In this document: positions 23,142-31,819 of the stretch, one piece after another
How positions within the stretch are numbered: the stretch's first letter is position 1
Layout: each line of letters opens with the position of its first letter
Assembly (NCBI RefSeq): GCF_900129395.1
Contig: NZ_FQVP01000003.1
Span: 620,001-684,000 of the forward strand
Length of the DNA: 64,000 bases
Source: Pseudosulfitobacter pseudonitzschiae
Lineage (GTDB): Bacteria; Pseudomonadota; Alphaproteobacteria; Rhodobacterales; Rhodobacteraceae
Direction of reading: 5' to 3'
Made by a program: the position numbers and the translations under genes
The notes under the pieces: model-generated
What the model saw: the letters and a program-made list of their open reading frames with translations, nothing else
Database searches by the model: none
Told to the model about the DNA's origin: nothing

Positions 23142-24482
23142 TTACCCCTCCAGAAACGCCGCCTGTGCCGCGCGCATCTCGAAGATGTCCTTGTCGTCCG
23201 TGATCTCCACATCGTCCAGGCACACGATCTGGTCGCGTTTGATCGGGCGTTTCAGCTTGATATGGTGTGCCAGCCCGATGGGCAGGGCGTTCAGGCGGTG
23301 GGATTGGCTGGCGGGGATCGCCTTGGCCCAGACCTTGAAGCCGCCTTCGCCGTCCAGAGTGTCACCGGCGGCAAAATCGCCCTTGGAAGTGGCCACCGCG
23401 TCGCCGCGCCAGCGGGTGGACGACCCCGTTGCCTCGCCGCGCAAACAGGCGTTCAGCACCGATACCGAGGTTTCCAGCCCGATCAGGTGGAAAGGCCGCC
23501 ACATCGACCCGTACCAGCCGCTCGGATCGGTCAGCAGGCCGTATTGCTGAAAGCAGGCGCGGGTGTATTCATCGGGCGCGCGGAAGGTGACGAACATGCC
23601 ATACTGGATGTTGTTCAGCACCACGCGCCCGTCCGGTTCACGGCTGGAGGCGATATCGACCAGACCTGCCCGCGCCAGCCTGCCGCCTTCGCTTTCGGGG
23701 CGAAATACCGTGGCCAGATCGTGCAGCCCTGCGGGGTGAAAGGCCAAACCATCCTCGGGACAATCCAGGCCGGTGGCATTGGCGACAGCGGCCATTTCGA
23801 TGGCGGCCTTGGTGCCATCGGTGAATGAATTGTACATCTTGGGATTAAAGTCGCCTGCGGCCACCTCTTCTTCGCTCCAGCCGAAATAGCCCCAGACCGT
23901 GTCGGGGGTGGAATAGCGGTAGGGCGGGGCAAAGTTCATGCCCTTGCCAGCGGCGCACAGTTCGAACCCGCAGGCGTGGACCCAATCCACCAGCTCGCAA
24001 ATCGCGGCGGGCTGGTCGCCGTAGGCCATGGAGTAGACCACGCCCTGTTGCGCGGCGCGGTTGGCCAGAACGGCACCGCACAGCACGTCGGCCTCGACAT
24101 TGACCATGACCACGTGCTTGCCCGCGTCGATGGCGGCCATCGCGTGACGGGTGCCTGCAAGGGGGTGGCCGGTGGCCTCGATGATGCATTCGATGTCGTC
24201 GCAGGCCAGCAGGGCGGCCACGTCGTCGGTGATGCAGGTGGTGCCGGTCTGGATCGCCTGCGCCATGGTGGGCGCGGCGTATTGCGCGTTATCCCAGCCT
24301 GTGCGTTTGAACGATCCGCGTGCCTTGTCCACGTCCAGATCGACGACGCCGACAATGTGATAGCCATCGATGAACCGCGCCTGCGCCAGGATCATTGAGC
24401 CGAACTTGCCCGCTCCGATCAGGCCGACACGCACGGGGCGGCCCGCGTCGCGGCGCGCGGCGAGAAGGGGTTTGAGGTTCAT
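23142..24482 (-). CDS. COG4091-type NAD(P)-dependent dehydrogenase with C-terminal SAF domain
   Basis: A 446-aa protein. The N-terminal Rossmann domain has VGLIGAGKFGSMILAQ at about residues 20-35 and a homoserine-dehydrogenase-like middle (ATGHPLAGTRHAMAAIDAGKHVVMVNVEAD, KGMNFAPPYRYSTPDTVWGYFGW). The C-terminal region is the SAF-type tail of COG4091, often mis-annotated as FlgA-like. The start at 24482 is chosen; the longer frame runs through an AT-rich promoter. It is divergent from the split transketolase genes, with which it probably forms a functional unit. Members occur beside pentose/tetrose catabolic genes, but I know of no settled reaction. Confidence 0.82.
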   Translation of the reverse strand: MNLKPLLAARRDAGRPVRVGLIGAGKFGSMILAQARFIDGYHIVGVVDLDVDKARGSFKRTGWDNAQYAAPTMAQAIQTGTTCITDDVAALLACDDIECIIEATGHPLAGTRHAMAAIDAGKHVVMVNVEADVLCGAVLANRAAQQGVVYSMAYGDQPAAICELVDWVHACGFELCAAGKGMNFAPPYRYSTPDTVWGYFGWSEEEVAAGDFNPKMYNSFTDGTKAAIEMAAVANATGLDCPEDGLAFHPAGLHDLATVFRPESEGGRLARAGLVDIASSREPDGRVVLNNIQYGMFVTFRAPDEYTRACFQQYGLLTDPSGWYGSMWRPFHLIGLETSVSVLNACLRGEATGSSTRWRGDAVATSKGDFAAGDTLDGEGGFKVWAKAIPASQSHRLNALPIGLAHHIKLKRPIKRDQIVCLDDVEITDDKDIFEMRAAQAAFLEG

Positions 24483-24550
24483 GGGCGGCTGTCCTTTCGT
24501 GCTGTTTGCGCTGACGCTAGCACGAGGGGCAGGGCATGACATTGAAGCGG

Positions 24551-24571
24551 TTCTTATGAAATAGTTAAGAA
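24551..24571. promoter_or_regulatory. Inverted repeat in the COG4091 / split-transketolase divergent promoter
   Basis: TTCTTA-N9-TAAGAA in a locally AT-rich 154-bp gap, 66 bp upstream of the transketolase start and 69 bp upstream of the COG4091 gene. No GGTATA-type site was seen here, so this unit may answer to a different regulator. Confidence 0.45.
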
Positions 24572-24636
24572 AATTTAATTGTTTGATGCCCCTGCATGAT
24601 GCCATCTGATCCTGGACCAAGGGAGAGGACACAGCC

Positions 24637-25488
24637 ATGACCACGGGTGCTGCCAAGCATGGATCGAACGTCAGCCTGGCGCGGCGGGCCTGGGCGATCC
24701 GGCGCAATGCGCTGCGTATGGGCGAGGTGCAGGGACAGGGGTACATCGGTCAGGCTCTGGGCGTGGCGGATGTGCTGGCGGTGTCCTATTTCCACGCGCT
24801 GACCTACCGCGCCGACGAGCCCGAATGGGAAGGGCGCGACCGGTTCCTGTTGTCGATCGGACACTATGCCATCGCGCTTTATGCCGCGATGATCGAGGCC
24901 GGGATTTTGCCCGAGGACGAGCTGGAAACCTATGGCATGGACGACAGCCGGATGCCGATGTCGGGCATGGCCGCCTATACGCCCGGCATGGAAATCACCG
25001 GCGGTTCGCTGGGCCACGGGCTGGGCATTGCGGTGGGCATGGCGCTGGGGCTGAAACGCAAGCAGAACCCGGCCTTTGTCTACAACATGCTGTCCGATGG
25101 CGAATTGGGCGAAGGATCGACATGGGAGGCGGTGATGTCGGCGGTGCAGTGGAAGCTGGACAACCTGATTGCCATTGTCGATTTCAACAACCAGCAGGCG
25201 GACGGGCCCACGCGCGCGGCACTGGCGCAGGTGCCCGAGGCGGCCAAATGGCAGGCTTTCGGCTGGCATGCGCAAGAGGTGGACGGCAACGACCTGGACG
25301 CGGTCGTCGCGGCCTTTGACGCGGCACGCAACCACGACGGCGCACAGCCGCGCGTGATCATCTGCAACACCACCATGTGCAAGGGCATTCCCTTTCTGGA
25401 AAGCCGCGAGATCACCCATTTCGTGCGGGTCGAGCCAGAGGAATGGGCCAAGGCGCTGGAGATACTGGACGGGGAGAAACCGCAATGA
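24637..25488 (+). CDS. Split transketolase, N-terminal (TPP pyrophosphate-binding) subunit
   Basis: A 283-aa subunit equivalent to the first third of transketolase. It carries GGSLGHGLGIAVGMALG, the thiamin-diphosphate/magnesium motif SDGELGEGSTWEA...IVDFNN (residues about 149-185) and the HAQEVDGND segment. The ribosome site AGGGAGAGG precedes ATG 24637. Its stop overlaps the C-terminal subunit start by ATGA. Split transketolases are used in D-apiose catabolism (apulose-4-phosphate transketolase AptA/AptB) and for other odd sugars. That role fits the island but is inference; a general pentose role is less likely for a split pair in this setting. Confidence 0.88.
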   Translation: MTTGAAKHGSNVSLARRAWAIRRNALRMGEVQGQGYIGQALGVADVLAVSYFHALTYRADEPEWEGRDRFLLSIGHYAIALYAAMIEAGILPEDELETYGMDDSRMPMSGMAAYTPGMEITGGSLGHGLGIAVGMALGLKRKQNPAFVYNMLSDGELGEGSTWEAVMSAVQWKLDNLIAIVDFNNQQADGPTRAALAQVPEAAKWQAFGWHAQEVDGNDLDAVVAAFDAARNHDGAQPRVIICNTTMCKGIPFLESREITHFVRVEPEEWAKALEILDGEKPQ

Positions 25489-26522
25489 AACCGCAGGAAC
25501 TGTCCCGCCGCCAGTCGAAATACACGGCCCGCAGCGTGCCACAGGGCGAACGGGTGGCCACATCGGCCATGATCGCCTCGCTGGACGCCGAAGGGCGCGA
25601 CACCATTGCCGCCCCGTTCGGGCACGCGTTGGTGGACATCGCCAAAACCCGTGAGGACATTGTCGGGCTGACGGCGGACCTGTCGAAATACACCGATCTG
25701 CATGTCTTTGCCAACGCCTACCCCGACCGGTTCTACCAGATGGGCATGGCCGAGGCGGTGATGATCAGCGCCGCCGCCGGTCTTGCGCGCGAGGGCTTCA
25801 CGCCCTTTGCCACCACTTACGCGGTGTTCGCGTCGCGCCGCGCCTATGATTTCATCATCATGGCGATTGCCGAGGAAAACCTGCCGGTCAAGATCGTCTG
25901 CGCGCTGCCCGGCCTGACCACGGGCTATGGCCCCAGCCATCAGGCGACCGAGGATATGGCGATCATGCGGGGGATGCCGAACCTGACCATCATCGACCCT
26001 TGCGACGCGGTCGAGATCGATCAGGCCACGCGCGCCATCGCGGATACGCCGGGGCCGGTCTATATGCGTCTGTTGCGCGGGCAGGTGCCGAATGTGCTGG
26101 GCGAATACGGCTATCAGTTCAAGCTGGGCCGCGCGCAGGTGCTCCGCGACGGGTGCGATGTTTTGTTCGTGTCGTCCGGGCTGATGACCATGCGCACGCT
26201 GGACGCGGCCAGGGCGCTGCAAAAGGACGGCGTGGATTGCGCGGTGCTGCACGTGCCGACGATCAAGCCGCTGGATACGGAAACCATCATCGCCGAGGCG
26301 TCCAAAGGTGGCCGACTGGTTGTGACGGCCGAGAACCATTCGGTCACGGGCGGCTTGGGCGAGGCGGTGGCTGCCACGCTGATGCGGGCTGGCGTGCATG
26401 TGCCGTTCCGCCAGATCGGCTTGCCCGATGCGTTTCTGGACGCGGGGGCGTTGCCCACGTTGCACGACCAATACGGGATTTCGGTCAGCGCGGTCGCGGC
26501 TGCGGTGAAATCATGGCTGTGA
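25485..26522 (+). CDS. Split transketolase, C-terminal (pyrimidine-binding plus transketolase_C) subunit
   Basis: A 345-aa subunit equivalent to the second and third transketolase domains. The pyrimidine domain has MGMAEAVMISAAAGLAREG with the conserved catalytic Glu and PFATTYAVFASRRAYDFI. The C-terminal domain ends with VTAENHSVTGGLGEAVAATL. It is translationally coupled to the N-terminal subunit; together they should form an active alpha2beta2 enzyme. The following SDR starts 13 bp later, giving an operon of at least three genes. Best guess: cleavage of a branched or four/five-carbon ketose phosphate, as in AptB. Confidence 0.88.
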   Translation: MKPQELSRRQSKYTARSVPQGERVATSAMIASLDAEGRDTIAAPFGHALVDIAKTREDIVGLTADLSKYTDLHVFANAYPDRFYQMGMAEAVMISAAAGLAREGFTPFATTYAVFASRRAYDFIIMAIAEENLPVKIVCALPGLTTGYGPSHQATEDMAIMRGMPNLTIIDPCDAVEIDQATRAIADTPGPVYMRLLRGQVPNVLGEYGYQFKLGRAQVLRDGCDVLFVSSGLMTMRTLDAARALQKDGVDCAVLHVPTIKPLDTETIIAEASKGGRLVVTAENHSVTGGLGEAVAATLMRAGVHVPFRQIGLPDAFLDAGALPTLHDQYGISVSAVAAAVKSWL

Positions 26523-26535
26523 GGGGGAAGAGGCG

Positions 26536-27291
26536 ATGAAACTTCTGGATGGAATGACGGCGATCATTACGGGTGCGGCCAGCCCGCGCGGTCTGGGCAA
26601 GGCCACCGCGCGGCTGTTCGCACAGCATGGCGCGCGGGTGGCGATACTGGATCTGGACGCGGACGAGGCGGCAGAGGCGGCGGCAGACCTGCCCGGGGCG
26701 GGGCACACTTCGGGCGTGTGCGACGTGACGGACAAGGCCGCCTGCGACACGGTGGTGGCGGACATCATCGCGCAATGGGGGCAGGTGGATGTTCTGGTGA
26801 ACAACGCGGGCATCACCCAACCGCTGAAGCTGATGGAAATCACGCCGCACAATTACGACGCGGTGCTGGATGTGAACCTGCGCGGGACGCTTTACATGTC
26901 ACAGGCGGTGATCCCGCATATGCGGTCCCGTGGGCAGGGCAGTATCGTCAACATGTCGTCCGTGTCGGCGCAACGGGGTGGGGGCATCTTTGGCGGGCCG
27001 CATTATTCCGCCGCCAAAGCGGGGATATTGGGCCTGACCAAGGCGATGGCGCGTGAACTGGCGGCTGCAGGGGTGCGGTCGAATGCGATCTGTCCGGGGT
27101 TTATCGCCACCGACATCACGGCGGGCAAGCTGACCGACGACATGCGTGCGCAGGTGCTGGCAGGCATCCCGATGGGGCGCGCTGGGACGGCGGAGGATGT
27201 GGCAGGCTGTGCGCTGTTTCTGGCGTCGAACCTGTCCGCCTATGTCACCGGGTCCGAGGTGGACGTGAACGGCGGATCATTGATCCACTAG
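26536..27291 (+). CDS. Short-chain dehydrogenase/reductase downstream of the split transketolase
   Basis: A 251-aa classical SDR. It has TGAASPRGLGKATARLF (residues about 10-26), VNNAGITQ, catalytic Ser in NMSSVSAQRGGG and HYSAAKAGILGLTKAMAREL, and ends YVTGSEVDVNGGSLIH. Ribosome site GGGGGAAGAGG. It is the third gene of the transketolase operon. SDRs in such clusters often oxidise the sugar or alditol entering the pathway; the substrate is not identified. The three SDRs of this island are clearly different proteins, not recent duplicates. Confidence 0.88.
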   Translation: MKLLDGMTAIITGAASPRGLGKATARLFAQHGARVAILDLDADEAAEAAADLPGAGHTSGVCDVTDKAACDTVVADIIAQWGQVDVLVNNAGITQPLKLMEITPHNYDAVLDVNLRGTLYMSQAVIPHMRSRGQGSIVNMSSVSAQRGGGIFGGPHYSAAKAGILGLTKAMARELAAAGVRSNAICPGFIATDITAGKLTDDMRAQVLAGIPMGRAGTAEDVAGCALFLASNLSAYVTGSEVDVNGGSLIH

Positions 27292-27365
27292 CGCGCAGCT
27301 TGTTTCCCGAATGGGTCGCAGGCAATAAGGGCCGGATATGTTGCCCTCCCAAAGGACCCGCCGCC

Positions 27366-27584
27366 ATGAGACCGGACCTGCGCCAAAAGGCCATCGCCAT
27401 CTGCGACCGCAAGATCGCGCAAAAGGGCGAAAGCGTCGGCCTGTCGTTCTATGCGTTCTTTGCGAACCGCAATGACGATCCCGATTTGTTGATGGAAGCG
27501 GCAACATGGTGGATCAAGACCCACCAGCTTGATCATTTTGAAAAGGCCGCGAAGATACGCGAGATGCTGCACGCAGGTCGCTGA
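27366..27584 (+). CDS. Small uncharacterised protein, 72 aa
   Basis: A soluble, mostly helical small protein starting at ATG 27366, with paired acidic and basic residues and an aromatic centre (LSFYAFFANRNDDPDLLMEAATWW). No signal peptide, membrane segment or metal motif is visible. The biased codon use and lack of repeats look like a real gene, and similar short proteins occur in Rhodobacteraceae, but I do not recognise a function. It is 74 bp after the SDR and convergent with the carbonic anhydrase. Confidence 0.65.
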   Translation: MRPDLRQKAIAICDRKIAQKGESVGLSFYAFFANRNDDPDLLMEAATWWIKTHQLDHFEKAAKIREMLHAGR

Positions 27585-27638
27585 CCGGCGTGCAACGTTG
27601 TCTCAGACGCTCGGGTATCTTCGCGACCAGACCTTTGA

Positions 27639-28511
27639 CTACTGGTCGATCTGCGACAACAACGCAGGGTTTGTCACCAGATTGCGCACGCCATGTGCGT
27701 GGTCTTCTTCGAACACGTTATGGCCCAGCCATTTGTCCACCGAGTTGATGTCAACGCGCGCCACCTTGGGGTGCACGCTCCACGTCACCTCATAGGGCGA
27801 GCCGGTCTCGTCATAGCCCGGACCGGTGGTCGAGCCTGCATAGACCACCGGCGTGCCGGTGTCGGTGGGGATGTTGGGCGCCTGATACAAGCCGTTCACG
27901 GTCTCCACATCCGCCAGCGTATTGAAATCCAGCGCATTCGGATCGTTCACCAGCACGAAAACCTGTGCCTCGACGCGCAGTTGCGGGTTGCTGATCGCAT
28001 CGCTCAGACAGGTGCCAAGGGTCGGGCCAGGCTTGGCCTGTGCGGTGGAATAGACGAAATGCGCCTCGATGGTGTCGCCCGGCTGCAGGTCGCCGTGTTC
28101 GGTCTTGCCCACGGGATGATCCAGCGGTTTCAACTCTTCCGGCGTCAACTGGCCGGTGTACTGATAGCCGGTGTCATACCCATGACCGTCGCCGTTGCCC
28201 GCGTAATGGGTGAACTCGCCGCCGCGATGTTCGGCGTTTTCGTGAAAGTGGATGTCGCACAGGTTCATCTGCGTATAGGCGGGGGCCGGGGCAAAAACGC
28301 GGTGGTTGGTGCCCGCGACCGAGTCGATGTCGCGCGGGGCCTGCGGGCCAAAGCCTGCGCTCTCGGTGTTCTTTGCCAATGCGGCACGCTGTTGTGCGAT
28401 GACGTCGTCGGATACGGCAGTGTGGACTGCGCCGGCTGCCATGGCAAAACTGTTCAACGCGAAAAGGGCGGCAGTGGCTGTGGCCAGCACCGGGAGCGTT
28501 CTTTTGGTCAT
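27639..28511 (-). CDS. Delta-class carbonic anhydrase, secreted
   Basis: A 290-aa periplasmic or secreted protein with a signal peptide at about residues 1-25 (KRTLPVLATATAALFALNSFAMA). The region NLCDIHFHENAEHRGGEFTH (about residues 83-102) supplies the Cys/His/Glu cluster expected at the zinc site of delta carbonic anhydrases first described from the diatom Thalassiosira. EAHFVYSTAQ and EAQVFVLVND follow. It would interconvert CO2 and bicarbonate outside the cytoplasm. It stands alone, divergent from the EutB-like operon. Urease, which releases CO2 or bicarbonate, is 5 kb away, but no direct link is shown. Confidence 0.8.
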   Translation of the reverse strand: MTKRTLPVLATATAALFALNSFAMAAGAVHTAVSDDVIAQQRAALAKNTESAGFGPQAPRDIDSVAGTNHRVFAPAPAYTQMNLCDIHFHENAEHRGGEFTHYAGNGDGHGYDTGYQYTGQLTPEELKPLDHPVGKTEHGDLQPGDTIEAHFVYSTAQAKPGPTLGTCLSDAISNPQLRVEAQVFVLVNDPNALDFNTLADVETVNGLYQAPNIPTDTGTPVVYAGSTTGPGYDETGSPYEVTWSVHPKVARVDINSVDKWLGHNVFEEDHAHGVRNLVTNPALLSQIDQ

Positions 28512-28812
28512 GATGATTTTCCCATACTTTTTACGGTGATGCGGTTCTTTGGGCAGGGGGGTGTCGTGACCAACCCCCGCAGGACGGCATCTTTCACAAA
28601 TCAGCGCCTCGCGGATCGGAAAGTAAATTCACGCTGTTGTGTGGTGGAATTTCGCAGATTAAGATGCTGAAATCATATAAAGTTATTTCATTTTGCGCGA
28701 CGCAATCGATGGAGTGCGTGATCGTTTCGTGAACACGACTCGTTCGGCTGAGGTGTGTTTTGCGCACAGGTCGCGTCGCTTTGCCCGTTCCGCTCATTGC
28801 CGCTTGACGCCC
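28512..28812. other. Intergenic region between carbonic anhydrase and the PLP-enzyme operon
   Basis: About 300 bp with no convincing gene. It contains an AT-rich stretch around 28650-28695 with the inverted repeat described separately and should hold the two divergent promoters. A longer start for the PLP enzyme at 28693 is possible, but the extra residues are basic and unlike the family. Confidence 0.5.
28668..28690. promoter_or_regulatory. LysR-type T-N11-A palindrome upstream of the PLP-enzyme operon
   Basis: TGAAAT-N11-ATTTCA fits the T-N11-A shape bound by LysR-type regulators. It is about 120 bp upstream of the PLP-enzyme start. No LysR gene is adjacent, so the assignment is tentative. 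Confidence 0.35.
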
Positions 28813-29865
28813 ATGCCTGTCGCCGCCCCTAATGGGATGATGAACATCCTGCACAACACCCCGCGCCGCCCTGTCGATGTCCCCTTGGATGTGCCCGCCC
28901 CCTCGGTCGATGCCGCACGGGCGGCGTTGTTGGTGGCGCAATGTCCCGTGGCGGGGGCGACCCCCTTGGTGGACGCCCCGGCGCTGGCCGAAGCGGCAGG
29001 TGTTGGCAGCCTGCACATCAAGGACGAGCGGAACCGCATGGGGCTGGGCAGCTTCAAGGCGCTGGGCGCGGCCTATGTCATTGCCTGCGACGCCAGTGAC
29101 GGGATGGCAAGGGGGCGCACATATGTGACCGCCAGCGCGGGCAATCACGGGATGAGCGTGGCCGCAGGTGCCGCCGCCTTTGGCGCGCGGGCGGTGGTCT
29201 ATATCGCCGAGACAGTGCCCGAAGCCTTTGCCGCGCGGTTGCGCGACATCGGGGCCGAGGTGCGCCGCGAAGGCGCGATTTACGAAGACAGCATGGCCGC
29301 CGCAATGGCCGCCGCCGAAAGCGAAGGGTTCGCCCTGTTGTCCGACAGTTCGTGGGAGGACTATTACGACCGCCCACACCGGCTGATGGAGGGTTACCTT
29401 GTGCTGATGGATGAGGCGATCCGCCAGATGCCCCAGCCGCCGACTCATCTGTTCCTGCAGGCGGGTGTCGGCGGGTTGGCCGGAGCCTGTGCTGCGCTGG
29501 CGCGCAAGGCGTGGGGCGAAGCGGTGCAGATCATCGTGGTGGAACCCGAGGCCGCGCCTGCGCTGCACGCGTCGGTGAGCGCGGGCAAGGCCGTGACGGC
29601 CCAGGGGCCGGTGTCCGCCATGGGGCGGCTGGACTGCAAGGCGCCGTCGTTGATCGCCTTGAAAGGACTGGCGCGGGATGCGGACGTGTTCGCGTTGATT
29701 TCCGAGGATGAGGGCGCGGCTGGGGCTGCGGCCTGCGCACAGCATGGGCTGGCCTCGACACCTTCGGGGGCTGCGGGGGTGGCCGGGCTGCTGGCCGGGG
29801 CGCAGGCTCTGGGCCTTGATGAAAGCGCCCGTGCTCTGTGTATTCTCAGCGAAGGACCCGAATAA
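28813..29865 (+). CDS. PLP-dependent ammonia-lyase, diaminopropionate ammonia-lyase/EutB-like
   Basis: A fold-type II PLP enzyme (350 aa from ATG 28813; 28837 is also possible). The lysine that binds PLP lies in RMGLGSFKALGAAYVI, which resembles diaminopropionate ammonia-lyase more than threonine deaminase. The phosphate-binding region is TASAGNHGMSVAAGAAAFGARAVVY, and SDSSWEDYYDRPHRLMEGY is again like that family. It removes ammonia from a short beta-substituted amino acid. It is 3 bp before an M24 peptidase gene and part of an operon reminiscent of ectoine utilisation, where EutB is also a PLP lyase. The exact substrate is unknown. Confidence 0.82.
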   Translation: MPVAAPNGMMNILHNTPRRPVDVPLDVPAPSVDAARAALLVAQCPVAGATPLVDAPALAEAAGVGSLHIKDERNRMGLGSFKALGAAYVIACDASDGMARGRTYVTASAGNHGMSVAAGAAAFGARAVVYIAETVPEAFAARLRDIGAEVRREGAIYEDSMAAAMAAAESEGFALLSDSSWEDYYDRPHRLMEGYLVLMDEAIRQMPQPPTHLFLQAGVGGLAGACAALARKAWGEAVQIIVVEPEAAPALHASVSAGKAVTAQGPVSAMGRLDCKAPSLIALKGLARDADVFALISEDEGAAGAAACAQHGLASTPSGAAGVAGLLAGAQALGLDESARALCILSEGPE

Positions 29866-29868
29866 CCG

Positions 29869-30999
29869 ATGACCGATTTCGCCCCCGAAGAATACCGCGC
29901 CCGCTTGCACCGCGCCCAGGCGATGATGGACCGCGCCGGGCTGGCGGCCTTGCTGCTGACCACCGAACCCGAAGTGCGCTATTTCACCGGTTTCCTGACC
30001 CGTTTCTGGGAAAGCCCGGCGCGCCCGTGGTTTCTGATCGTGCCGGCCAGCGGCGATCCGGTCGCGGTGATCCCGTCCATTGGCGCGCATCTGATGGGGC
30101 AAAGCTGGATCACCGACATCCGCACGTGGCGCAGCCCGCAGCCCGGGGATGACGGTATCAGCCTGCTGCGCGATGCGCTGGCCGAGGTTGATGGCCCTGT
30201 CGGTGTGCCCAGCGGCGCGGAGACCCACCTGAGGATGCCGCTGGACACATGGGCCGCGCTGCAAACCGCCGCCACCTTTCGCGACGACGCGGGGATCATG
30301 CACCGCCTGCGGCTGATCAAATCCGACGCCGAAATCGACCGCATTGCCACCATCTGCCAGATCGCCAACGCCGCATTCGACCGGGTGCCCGAGGTCATCG
30401 GCGCGGGCCTGCCGCTGTCCGAGGCGTTCCGCCGCTTTCAGATCCTGTTGCTGACCGAAGGGGCCGATTGGGTGCCCTATCTGGCAGGGGCCGCAGGGCA
30501 GGGTGGCTATGGTGACGTGATCTCGCCCGCGACCGATGCGCCGTTGATGGACGGCGATGTGCTGATGCTGGACACCGGTGCGGTCAAGGCGGGGTATTTC
30601 TGCGATTTCGACCGCAACTTTGCGGTGGGCGACGTGGGTCAAGCGGCGCACGACGCCCACGCTCGGCTGATCGAAGCGACCGAAGTGGGGTTCGAGGCGG
30701 CCCAACCCGGCGCCACAGCAGCAGACCTGTTTCACGCCATGGACCGCGTGGTGACGGGTGGCGCGGGCGGATCGGACGCGGGACGCTCGGGGCATGGGTT
30801 GGGGATGCAGTTGACGGAATGGCCGTCGCTTATGCCCGCCGATCATACAGTGTTGGAGCCGGGCATGGTGCTGACGCTGGAGCCGGGGATCGCAGTGGCA
30901 CCGGGCCGGATGCTGGTGCACGAGGAAAACATCGTGATCACCGCAGATGGCCCGCAATGGCTGAGCATTCCCAGTGACGAACATATGGTTCAGCTGTGA
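29869..30999 (+). CDS. M24-family metallopeptidase, Xaa-Pro dipeptidase/ectoine-hydrolase-like
   Basis: A 376-aa creatinase/aminopeptidase-P fold enzyme. The N-domain (residues 10-140) starts FAPEEYRARLHRAQAMMDRAGLAALLLT and has YFTGF. The catalytic pita-bread domain shows the five M24 metal ligands: two Asp in LDTGAVKAGYFCDFDRNF, His in SGHGLGMQLTEWP, Glu in LTLEPGI and Glu in VHEENIVI. The opening resembles ectoine hydrolase (EutD/DoeA), but sequence alone does not separate it from prolidases. The stop overlaps the next gene (GTGA). It probably opens a ring or amide in the compound degraded by this operon. Confidence 0.86.
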   Translation: MTDFAPEEYRARLHRAQAMMDRAGLAALLLTTEPEVRYFTGFLTRFWESPARPWFLIVPASGDPVAVIPSIGAHLMGQSWITDIRTWRSPQPGDDGISLLRDALAEVDGPVGVPSGAETHLRMPLDTWAALQTAATFRDDAGIMHRLRLIKSDAEIDRIATICQIANAAFDRVPEVIGAGLPLSEAFRRFQILLLTEGADWVPYLAGAAGQGGYGDVISPATDAPLMDGDVLMLDTGAVKAGYFCDFDRNFAVGDVGQAAHDAHARLIEATEVGFEAAQPGATAADLFHAMDRVVTGGAGGSDAGRSGHGLGMQLTEWPSLMPADHTVLEPGMVLTLEPGIAVAPGRMLVHEENIVITADGPQWLSIPSDEHMVQL

Positions 31000-31724
31000 C
31001 CACATATCCCTATGACAGCGTCGACGTGGGGCCGTCGCTGGGGTTGGTGGTGTTGCAGGTGGACGAGACGATCGAGGGCGACATGCGCCGCTTGCTGGGC
31101 GATGCGCAACTCTATGTCAGCCGCGTGCCCAGTGATGCACGCGTGACCCGCGAGACATTGGCCGAGATGGCCGCGCATCTGGGCAGTGCGGCGGCGCTGT
31201 TGCCGCCCGCTGCGGATCTTGCGGCGGTGGCCTATGGCTGCACGTCGGGTGCAGCCCAGATCGGGCCAGTGCAGATCGCGCGGCTGGTCCGGCAGGGCAG
31301 GCAGGTCGGGGCGGTGACCGATCCCGTATCCGCGCTGGTTGCGGCCTGTGCGCATTTGGGCATCCGGCGGCTGGCGCTGTTGTCCCCCTATGTCGAGGCG
31401 GTGTCGGAACAGTTGCGCGACGTTCTGGCGCAACAGGGCGTGGACACTCCCGTCTTTGGCACCTTTGCCGAGGCCGAAGAGGCCAAGGTCGTGCGCATCG
31501 CGCCGGAGGCGATTGTCGACGCATCTATGGACCTGTGCGCCGGTGCCGAGGTGGACGGTCTGTTCCTGTCCTGCACCAACCTGCGGACGTTGCCGGTGAT
31601 CGACCGGCTGGAAACCGCGCTTGACCTGCCGGTGTTGTCGTCAAACCTGGTTCTGGCCTGGCATATGGCACAGCTGGCCTCGGTTCGGGTTGCGGGGCCG
31701 GGGCGGTTTCTGGCCACGGCCTGA
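30996..31724 (+). CDS. Asp/Glu racemase-superfamily protein, EutA/maleate isomerase-like
   Basis: A 242-aa enzyme starting at GTG 30996, inside the stop of the M24 gene. The two catalytic cysteines of the family are in AYGCTSGAAQIG (about residue 80) and LSCTNLRTLPVID (about residue 190), a spacing like maleate isomerase and EutA of ectoine clusters. It likely catalyses an isomerisation or racemisation of a small dicarboxylic or amino-acid intermediate. Together with the upstream EutB-like and EutD-like genes it forms an Eut-like set, but EutC and EutE are absent. Confidence 0.85.
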   Translation: MTTYPYDSVDVGPSLGLVVLQVDETIEGDMRRLLGDAQLYVSRVPSDARVTRETLAEMAAHLGSAAALLPPAADLAAVAYGCTSGAAQIGPVQIARLVRQGRQVGAVTDPVSALVAACAHLGIRRLALLSPYVEAVSEQLRDVLAQQGVDTPVFGTFAEAEEAKVVRIAPEAIVDASMDLCAGAEVDGLFLSCTNLRTLPVIDRLETALDLPVLSSNLVLAWHMAQLASVRVAGPGRFLATA

Positions 31725-31819
31725 CCCTGCGTCACGGTGCGGTCCGCCGACCGCTTGGGGGCTGGAAATCGCGCGCGTCCCGCGCAAGGATCGCGCCGAC
31801 ACGGAGCGGAGGAGGCCCC

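Noticed and set aside
28594-31005. Minus-strand ORF (803 codons) over the PLP enzyme and M24 peptidase
   Set aside because: Despite its length it has no domain or ribosome site and is antisense to two convincing genes.
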